Below, in pieces: positions 1-5,256 of a stretch of 5,831 bases of DNA. Below the pieces are notes generated by a model that was not told the origin of the DNA, did no database searches, and saw only the letters and a list, made by a program, of their open reading frames with translations. The stretch is from Candidatus Woesebacteria bacterium (GTDB lineage: Bacteria; Patescibacteriota; Microgenomatia; UBA8517), in assembly GCA_016181165.1 (NCBI GenBank), contig JACOZU010000021.1, positions 1-5,831 of the forward strand, in the 5' to 3' direction. The stretch's first letter is position 1. Every line of letters begins with the position of its first letter. Position numbers and translations under genes: made by a program.

Positions 1-2291
1 GGACCGCCGAAATAGTCTTGGAAAATGCTGAGGCCATTCACAATCAGACAGACGGAACCATAACCCTTGAGGATGATGCAGGGAACGATCTTGCCCAATT
101 CATAGACCAGGGAACAACAGGAAGACTCGCTATATCTGATTCTTTACAAGTTGGCAGTTTAACCACGGCTGCCTATTCACGATTCGGGAGTACGGCAGCA
201 ACCATTGGAGCCATAACTGCCTCGAACGATGTTCTCATCTCGGGAGACTTGGAAATGGTTGGCGGTTTATATCTTGTCGGTAAAAACATTTATAATCCTC
301 AAGGAACAGCCTTTTTAACACTTTGTATAGCAGGAGGTGTAGCCTGTGCGACCACCTCCGAGATTCAACACACCCTTACAAACGGAAGTTGGGTTATACA
401 AAATCCCTCTGGGGGAAACGTAGGCAAAGCAGCCCTTATTGTTAATCAACAGATGGGAACTGACGGCACAACCGATATTTTTGCTGCCTCATCTTCGGGA
501 ACTACCAGGTTTAGGGTAAATAGAAACGGGGGCACGTTTATTACCGGAACCGCAACTACCCTATTTACCGTCGGAGGTGGAACTGGAAAAATCGACGTCG
601 GAACCGTAGACCCTGTCTACAATATTGATGGGGTTAAATACTCAACCTACATGGCCGGCATGGTTGGGGTTAAGGAAGAAACAACCGGAAAAGTAACAAC
701 CAGTGAATATCTTCCGGGACTGGGTTATAAAACAACGATTGATTTTAAGTCCGAGCCTGACGGAAGTGATCTCTGGCTGTTTAGTCGGGCCACAGACCTT
801 AAAAATAACATCGACAAACTGGTTGTGCTTCTTTCCCCCTCGGACAATACCAGGGTCTGGTATGACATTAATAAAAGCCTCTATACCCTAAGTATCTATT
901 CCAGCCTGCCAACCGAAATTTCCTACCGCTTGACCGCTCCCAGATTCGATTATGCCCTCTGGACCAATTACAATGACAATCCCGAGGCAACAGGCTTTGA
1001 AGTGGAAAACGAACCCCTAACGGTAAATGGGGAAGGAGAAATCGAAGAGGCAAAAGCAGAAAATCTGGCTGATTTGACCTTAGAGGAGGTTTCCTCCCCC
1101 ACGGGCAGCATTTTTGAAAACCTGAATTTGCCAGTATATCAAATAAAAGACGCGGCCGGAAATATAATCCAGGAAGTTGCCAAAGTTTCGGACTTCGTTG
1201 TCGCCAATATTAAGGTCGGAGCGCTAGAAGCCGAAGCCGTCGCCGCCAAGTCATTAATTTCCTTCCAAGCTACAATCGACAATCTTCTTGTCACCAACGG
1301 CCTGGTCTCCCCGGTAATTGAAACCGCAACCATCTCCCCTCTTCCGGATGAGCCTAACCTGACGGTCAAAATCGGGCAGGAGAATATCGATTCCGGATTC
1401 GGGAAACTCATAGTTGCTAATACTCAGGGAGAGGAAGTTGCCTCAATTGATACGGAAGGAAACGCTTCCTTTAGCGGAACTCTTGAGGCAAATGAAGTCA
1501 AAACAAATGAGATAACGGCAGGCAAAATCTATGCGGATGAAATTGTAGCCAGGAACGGCTTATTCGGCCAAACCAACACATCTTCAGTTTCGGGGATTAC
1601 GAGGGAAGAGATAGAGGAAATGCTAAGAAAAGTCGAACAGGATCAGCAAATTCTCACCCAAGCCTCAAGTTGGAGTATTAATACAGCAGCCGATTCGGCA
1701 AACCTGGAGGAGCTGGCAGTTTCCAATCTCTATGTCACGGAACAAGCCGCGCTAAATGCTTTGTCGGTAAGTAGTTCTCTCGCCGTCGGAGTCGACATGG
1801 TTCTTCAATCCAATTCCATAGATAGCCTATCTGCTCCTCTGTCTATCCAATCCCTTGCCATGGCCCCGGTTGAAATAATGGCCGGAAAGGTAAGAATCGA
1901 TACCGACGGAAGTGTAACTATATCCGGGAATCTTACCGTTGCCGGTCAAATAGAATCGGGCGCTCTCAAAACCAAGGAACTAACCACCGACAAGCTGATA
2001 ATTGCAGCTTATAACCCCGTTACCGCCGATAATCCCCAACTAACAACCGGGGCAATTCCCACCAATGCAACAGCGGGTACAACGACAATTCCTGCTGGGA
2101 TAACTCAGATAACAATCAATAATCCGAATATATCAGACTATACATTAGTATATGTTACTCCTACATCCTCAACTCTAAATCATGTTCTTTATGTAAAAAG
2201 TAAAGGAGGCGGCTTCTTTACCGTCGGCTTTAGCGACCCCCTGGAAATAGATGTCGCCTTTAATTGGTGGGTGCTAGACTTAATAGAATGA
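1..2291 (+). CDS. Large modular surface/fibre-like protein, C-terminal part (5' partial)
   Basis: The frame is open to the left edge (first full codon at base 3), so the start lies upstream; the TTG at 18 is only an internal codon. It ends at TGA 2289-2291. About 762 residues are visible, very rich in Thr, Ser, Gly, Asn, Ala and Val with no membrane helix, as in secreted beta-structured fibres. In order: short beta repeats with fibre-like motifs such as FRVNRNGGTFITG (about 510-550); two Cys seven residues apart (324-347) that could form a disulphide; a compact domain starting VDPVYNIDGVKYSTY (about 606-1000) that I recall from other CPR surface proteins; an acidic linker; two related repeats beginning IDTxG with an SGxL core (1446-1544 and 1896-2003); a short charged, possibly coiled-coil helix (about 1596-1655); and a terminal beta domain ending in FNWWVLD. 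Probable role: cell-surface adhesin or coat protein. Binding partner unknown. Confidence 0.8.
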   Translation, partial: TAEIVLENAEAIHNQTDGTITLEDDAGNDLAQFIDQGTTGRLAISDSLQVGSLTTAAYSRFGSTAATIGAITASNDVLISGDLEMVGGLYLVGKNIYNPQGTAFLTLCIAGGVACATTSEIQHTLTNGSWVIQNPSGGNVGKAALIVNQQMGTDGTTDIFAASSSGTTRFRVNRNGGTFITGTATTLFTVGGGTGKIDVGTVDPVYNIDGVKYSTYMAGMVGVKEETTGKVTTSEYLPGLGYKTTIDFKSEPDGSDLWLFSRATDLKNNIDKLVVLLSPSDNTRVWYDINKSLYTLSIYSSLPTEISYRLTAPRFDYALWTNYNDNPEATGFEVENEPLTVNGEGEIEEAKAENLADLTLEEVSSPTGSIFENLNLPVYQIKDAAGNIIQEVAKVSDFVVANIKVGALEAEAVAAKSLISFQATIDNLLVTNGLVSPVIETATISPLPDEPNLTVKIGQENIDSGFGKLIVANTQGEEVASIDTEGNASFSGTLEANEVKTNEITAGKIYADEIVARNGLFGQTNTSSVSGITREEIEEMLRKVEQDQQILTQASSWSINTAADSANLEELAVSNLYVTEQAALNALSVSSSLAVGVDMVLQSNSIDSLSAPLSIQSLAMAPVEIMAGKVRIDTDGSVTISGNLTVAGQIESGALKTKELTTDKLIIAAYNPVTADNPQLTTGAIPTNATAGTTTIPAGITQITINNPNISDYTLVYVTPTSSTLNHVLYVKSKGGGFFTVGFSDPLEIDVAFNWWVLDLIE

Positions 2292-2305
2292 CACACATCT
2301 ATCGC

Positions 2306-2334
2306 TTGTCTAGGCTAAATTAGGGTAGTATAAA
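2306..2334 (+). promoter_or_regulatory. Probable sigma-70-type promoter for the Wzy/TPR gene
   Basis: TTGTCT (2306-2311, 4 of 6 consensus bases) and TATAAA (2329-2334, 5 of 6) are separated by 17 bp in the 55-bp gap after the surface-protein gene. Transcription would begin near 2341, almost at the GTG start at 2347. TAGTATAA is shared with the promoter of the downstream ArsR-type gene. The inverted repeat found at the two later promoters is absent here. Confidence 0.5.
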
Positions 2335-2335
2335 A

Positions 2336-2341
2336 AAGGGA
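2336..2341 (+). promoter_or_regulatory. Weak ribosome binding site deciding the GTG start
   Basis: AAGGGA lies 5 bases before GTG 2347. An in-frame TAG at 2326-2328 means GTG is the only standard start between that stop and the first membrane helix. If transcription starts near 2341, as the -10 box suggests, most of this site would be missing from the message, so either a more upstream start is used or the message is nearly leaderless. Confidence 0.4.
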
Positions 2342-2346
2342 CGATT

Positions 2347-4251
2347 GTGAACAAATTAGAAAAATATTTGCTCTACTTGACAATATTTTTGCTTCCTGTT
2401 GTTTTTGCAAATGTCTTTTCTAATTTCTTTGACTTACCAAAGATTTTTGTGCTTTGCCTGGGAGTGGCCTTAACCCTTCTTATCGTCGCCTTACGATCCC
2501 TTATTGGGAGCCGCTTAACCCTTTCTCTCGGTAATTTTGACTTTCCCCTACTACTTCTTTTGGGCGCTTACTTAATTTCGGCTTTCGTCCGAACCCCAAA
2601 TAAAATGGATGCTTTCTTCTTCCCGGGAACTGCAACTGTAATTTCGGCCGGCGTCTTTCTCTACTTTCTTCTTAATCTCGTCGGAGTCGGTAAAAAGACA
2701 GCTGGGACAATTCTTTTTCTCTCAGCAACTTCAGTCGCCGTTTTTTCCCTATTGGCGACAGCAGGAGTCTTGGCCAAAATCCCCCAGCTCCCCAATTTCG
2801 TCAGGGATGCCTCTTTCTCCCCAACCGGAGCTCTCCTTCCCCAAGCACTTTTTTTGGGAATCCTACTGCCTATCGGAATTTCTTTGGTTCTTAGCGAAAA
2901 AGGCGCAACTAAGAAGCTTTTCTTTGCTGCGTCTTTGGCGGTTAGCCTCCTCGCTTTAGCCCTGACTGTTTTTAATATTCTTCCGGGAAAACCCAGCAGC
3001 CCCGCTCTTCCGCCTTATGAAACAAGTTGGGCAGTGGCTGTTGAATCCCTGAAGGGCTCTCCCCTTCTGGGAGTGGGGCCGGGAAACTATTTGACGGCCT
3101 TTAGCCGATTTAAGCCTCTAAGCTATAACGCCACTCGTCTTTGGGCTTTAAGATTTACGACGGCAACCAACTTTCCCCTAACCCTTCTTGCCGAGACCGG
3201 TCTTCTGGGACTGACCGCTCTGGTTCTTCTTTATTGGAGAGTACTGGGTGGGCTAAGGGAAAGATTTGCAGGCGGATTTGATTTTGAAAAAGCCTTGCTA
3301 ATTTCATTAATTGCTTCACTGATACTTTTAGTTCTCTTCCCGGCCAATATTCCATTTCTCATTTTGACCTTTGTCCTTCTTGCTCTTAATGCCAAAACTC
3401 ACGAGGTAGCTATGCGTATCCCCAGAGCCATTCTTACTTTGCCGATAATCGCCGGCGTCCTTACTCTCGGCTACTACGGAAGCAGGGCCTACTTGGCTGA
3501 ATATAAGTTTCGAATGGCCATTAACCGCCTGATCGCCAATGAGGGCAAAGGAGCCTACGACAGCATGAGAGAAGCAATTAGGCTTAATCCCTATGTCGAC
3601 CGCTACCACACCTCCTATGCCCAAGTGAATATGGCTTTGGCCAGGGCCATTGCCCAGAATGAAAACATTACCGATACCGACCGAACTACGATTTCCCAAC
3701 TTATCCAGCAGGCAGTTAGAGAGGGTAGGGCAACCGTAACTCTAAATCCCCAAAGGTCCGGCAATTGGGAGGTTTTGGCAAGAACCTATCAGGCCATCAT
3801 GCCTTTTGCCCAAGGAGCTGATAATTTCGCCATTCAGAGCTTTAATCAGGCAGTGGCCCTCGATCCAACCAATCCCAACCTCAGAATCGCTCTGGGAGGC
3901 GTCTACTACGCTCTGGGGCGCTATGACGAGGCAATACGGGCCTTTGAGCTGGCCGTTCTTTCAAAGCCGGACCTGGCTAACGCCCACTATAACTTAGCTA
4001 GTGCCTATCGCGAAAAAGGAGAAATCGACAAGGCCATCGAGCAGATTAACGCCGTTCTCTCCTTAGTCGAGAAGGACTCAAGAGATTATGAAGTTGCCAC
4101 AACCGAGCTAACCAACCTTGAGAAGAAAAAGCCGGCCAAGGCGGGGGAAGGCGAAAACCTGACTCCTCCCGCGCCAGCCGAGAAGCCCGTTCTTAAGCCT
4201 CCCCTAACTCTTCCCGAGGAGGGGGCGCCGCCAGCAACGCCTACTCCCTAA
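2347..4251 (+). CDS. O-antigen ligase/polymerase-like (Wzy_C) membrane protein with TPR domain
   Basis: This 634-residue protein has about 11 predicted membrane helices (roughly 7-23, 32-50, 66-82, 95-114, 119-142, 163-183, 189-211, 275-297, 314-331, 333-348, 359-377). Positive loops (RSLIGSR, GVGKK, SEKGATKK, RVLGGLRERF, KTHEVAMR) fall on the N-terminal side, which puts the 212-272 loop outside. That loop holds the Wzy_C signature SLKGSPLLGVGPGNY (234-248), followed by NFPLTLLAETGLLG (275-288). The odd helix count also places the C-terminal region outside: at least three TPR units (about 472-506, 510-543, 544-577) and a Pro/Glu/Lys tail (595-634). Family role: polymerising or transferring lipid-linked glycans on the outer face of the membrane; the substrate cannot be read from sequence. 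The usual HN of the ligase motif reads TN (274-275). Its neighbours are surface proteins, consistent with envelope glycan work or glycosylation of them. Confidence 0.8.
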   Translation: MNKLEKYLLYLTIFLLPVVFANVFSNFFDLPKIFVLCLGVALTLLIVALRSLIGSRLTLSLGNFDFPLLLLLGAYLISAFVRTPNKMDAFFFPGTATVISAGVFLYFLLNLVGVGKKTAGTILFLSATSVAVFSLLATAGVLAKIPQLPNFVRDASFSPTGALLPQALFLGILLPIGISLVLSEKGATKKLFFAASLAVSLLALALTVFNILPGKPSSPALPPYETSWAVAVESLKGSPLLGVGPGNYLTAFSRFKPLSYNATRLWALRFTTATNFPLTLLAETGLLGLTALVLLYWRVLGGLRERFAGGFDFEKALLISLIASLILLVLFPANIPFLILTFVLLALNAKTHEVAMRIPRAILTLPIIAGVLTLGYYGSRAYLAEYKFRMAINRLIANEGKGAYDSMREAIRLNPYVDRYHTSYAQVNMALARAIAQNENITDTDRTTISQLIQQAVREGRATVTLNPQRSGNWEVLARTYQAIMPFAQGADNFAIQSFNQAVALDPTNPNLRIALGGVYYALGRYDEAIRAFELAVLSKPDLANAHYNLASAYREKGEIDKAIEQINAVLSLVEKDSRDYEVATTELTNLEKKKPAKAGEGENLTPPAPAEKPVLKPPLTLPEEGAPPATPTP

Positions 4252-4267
4252 CTTTTTGGGTTTGTAG

Positions 4268-4273
4268 TATAAT
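4268..4273 (+). promoter_or_regulatory. Perfect -10 box of the ArsR-type gene; leaderless start
   Basis: TATAAT matches consensus exactly and ends 9 bases before ATG 4283, so transcription should start about 2-3 bases before the start codon. No convincing -35 is present (the base-pair window 17 bp upstream reads TCCCTA) and there is no Shine-Dalgarno sequence. This points to a leaderless message. The box overlaps the left arm of an inverted repeat. Confidence 0.6.
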
Positions 4274-4292
4274 TTCTTAACGATGAAACTAT
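4269..4292 (+). promoter_or_regulatory. Putative autoregulatory operator of the ArsR-type repressor (24-bp inverted repeat)
   Basis: ATAATTTC (4269-4276), 8-base spacer, GAAACTAT (4285-4292). The arms pair at 7 of 8 positions. The left arm covers five bases of the -10 box TATAAT; the right arm lies in the first codons of the gene. A bound dimer would block polymerase. The right arm is identical to, and the left arm one base different from, the repeat at 4650-4673, with the same spacer length. ArsR/SmtB proteins typically bind imperfect inverted repeats over their own promoters. Confidence 0.6.
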
Positions 4293-4603
4293 CTCCTTTC
4301 CCCAAGGAAACCTACGAAAGAAACGCAGACATTTATAAGGTCTTGGCAAACTCCAAGAGGCTCGAGATTCTAAATATCCTCAAAAAAGGCGAGCTTTCGG
4401 TTGAAGAGTTAACCCACGAACTTGGGGTCCGAAAGGCAAATATTTCCCAACATCTGGCAATTCTGAGGTTGAATAGACTGGTTAGAGTAAGACGCGACGG
4501 CCAGAGAATTTTCTACTCTATCACAGACCCGCGAATTGTTGAACCTTGCCGAATCTTACATGAACTCTGGCAAAAGAACGCGCTGGCCGGGAGCGCGGGA
4601 TAG
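4283..4603 (+). CDS. ArsR/SmtB-type winged-helix transcriptional repressor
   Basis: At 106 residues this is the usual size for the family. The N-terminal helix ends in VLANSKRLEILNILKKGELS (20-39), the typical ArsR dimer/helix-1 to helix-3 pattern. The helix-turn-helix is about 38-63, with recognition helix KANISQHLAILR (51-62), and the wing is VRVRRDGQRIFYSI (67-80). A C-terminal helix (83-98) completes the dimer fold. The ELCVC-type arsenic/cadmium motif is absent: the matching stretch reads ELSVEEL, and the only cysteine is Cys89 in the last helix, near His93 and Glu94. The helix-5 D-x-H metal pattern of SmtB is also not clear, so the signal is unknown; redox, a non-classical metal or constitutive repression are possible. 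An in-frame TAG at 4265 leaves ATG 4283 as the only start. Probable targets are its own promoter and that of the next gene, from the matching inverted repeats. Confidence 0.88.
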   Translation: MKLSPFPKETYERNADIYKVLANSKRLEILNILKKGELSVEELTHELGVRKANISQHLAILRLNRLVRVRRDGQRIFYSITDPRIVEPCRILHELWQKNALAGSAG

Positions 4604-4621
4604 CAGAAACCTCGAAGGGTA

Positions 4622-4651
4622 TTGACAACCCCAGCATAAATGAACTTAAAT
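4622..4651 (+). promoter_or_regulatory. Promoter of the membrane-protein/surface-protein pair
   Basis: A perfect TTGACA (4622-4627) is followed 18 bp later by TTAAAT (4646-4651, 4 of 6 consensus bases). Transcription would start near 4658, giving a leader of about 14 bases without a Shine-Dalgarno sequence. The last two bases of the -10 overlap the left arm of the inverted repeat at 4650-4673. This promoter fills most of the 68-bp gap after the repressor gene, so the downstream pair need not depend on read-through. Confidence 0.6.
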
Positions 4652-4673
4652 AGTTTCAGATATTCGAAACTAT
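4650..4673 (+). promoter_or_regulatory. Putative ArsR-type operator controlling the surface cassette (24-bp inverted repeat)
   Basis: ATAGTTTC (4650-4657), 8-base spacer AGATATTC, GAAACTAT (4666-4673). The 8-bp arms are perfect. Treated as two abutting 12-bp half-sites, 10 of 12 positions agree. It spans the end of the -10 box, the expected transcription start and the first two bases of ATG 4672, a classic repressor position. It nearly matches the repeat over the repressor's own promoter at 4269-4292. Confidence 0.68.
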
Positions 4674-5256
4674 GCAATCTGCCTTTGGGGATAGGTCTTC
4701 TTCTATCCGGGGTATTATTGGAAAAATACCGCTAATTTACATCGCAATCGCTATAGTCTCGGTTTTTTCAGTTGCTGTAATTGTGGTTGGGTCTTATATA
4801 ATTAATAAATCTCCAAAAATCCAAGAGCTCCTTGAAAAGGCAAGGGTTGGGCTTCAAACAGAGGAAAACAAAAATATCGCCGAACCGTTTAAACCCGCTC
4901 CCCGCCCCCTGGCCACGGGTAAGCAAACTTATAGCGTTTCAGGAAGCACTCCCGGCTCCCCAAAAATTGCCGAGGCTATCGTTGACCCAATTGACCCGGC
5001 TCGAGGTACAAGCCAAAAATGGACATTAAAAGTTCTTGAATCGAATGATAAGAGCGTAAAAGAAGTCTATGTAACCGTTATGACCGATAATAAAAAGACA
5101 AAAATCGGTCTTAAAAAAATAGGGGGAAGCGAACAAGACGGAGTTTGGGAAGGTACGGGAAGAATTGACGACAGCTATGATTACACATACCAAGCCCTGC
5201 TATTTGCCAAAAACGACGTCAATCTAGCTCACACCCTAACCCTTACTTTCAGATGA
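4672..5256 (+). CDS. Single-pass membrane protein with exported beta-rich domain, unknown function
   Basis: This 194-residue protein is not recognised as a named family. A short polar, Arg/Lys-containing N-terminus is followed by one strong membrane helix (about 20-44), with positive charge before it predicting that the C-terminus is outside. Next come a short charged helix (46-66), a Pro/Ala/Lys linker (70-85), and a domain of alternating beta-strand pattern (about 100-194) with WTLKVLES, EVYVTVMTD, GVWEGTGRIDD and HTLTLTFR, resembling an Ig-like sandwich. No catalytic motif is visible. The in-frame TAG at 4651 makes ATG 4672 the only standard start, and it lies at the edge of the operator. 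The stop overlaps the next gene by 4 bases (ATGA), so the two are probably co-transcribed and translationally coupled. It may be an anchor, assembly factor or accessory subunit for the large secreted protein; this is inference from position only. Confidence 0.75.
   Translation: MQSAFGDRSSSIRGIIGKIPLIYIAIAIVSVFSVAVIVVGSYIINKSPKIQELLEKARVGLQTEENKNIAEPFKPAPRPLATGKQTYSVSGSTPGSPKIAEAIVDPIDPARGTSQKWTLKVLESNDKSVKEVYVTVMTDNKKTKIGLKKIGGSEQDGVWEGTGRIDDSYDYTYQALLFAKNDVNLAHTLTLTFR

Noticed and set aside
333..359. Inverted repeat GGAGGTG / CACCTCC with a 13-base loop.
   Set aside because: It lies within coding sequence, is not followed by a T-run and has no matching partner elsewhere.
1085..1097. Small hairpin GGAGG-TTT-CCTCC.
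   Set aside because: Only five pairs, coding, followed by C-rich sequence and not T's; not a terminator.
2202..2209. Strong Shine-Dalgarno-like AAAGGAGG.
   Set aside because: No start codon follows at a usable distance in any productive frame; it encodes Lys-Gly-Gly in the fibre-like protein.
3083..3090. Another GAAACTAT inside the Wzy/TPR gene.
   Set aside because: It encodes the conserved GNY of the Wzy_C signature and has no matching left arm at the right distance.
3328..3699. 123-codon open frame on the minus strand.
   Set aside because: It is antisense to the last helices and TPR region of the Wzy/TPR gene, whose protein is clearly conserved; no promoter or ribosome site was seen.
4241..4262. 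Possible terminator CCC...TTTTTGGG after the Wzy/TPR gene.
   Set aside because: The stem would be about three pairs with the T-run in the loop, so it is not an intrinsic terminator.
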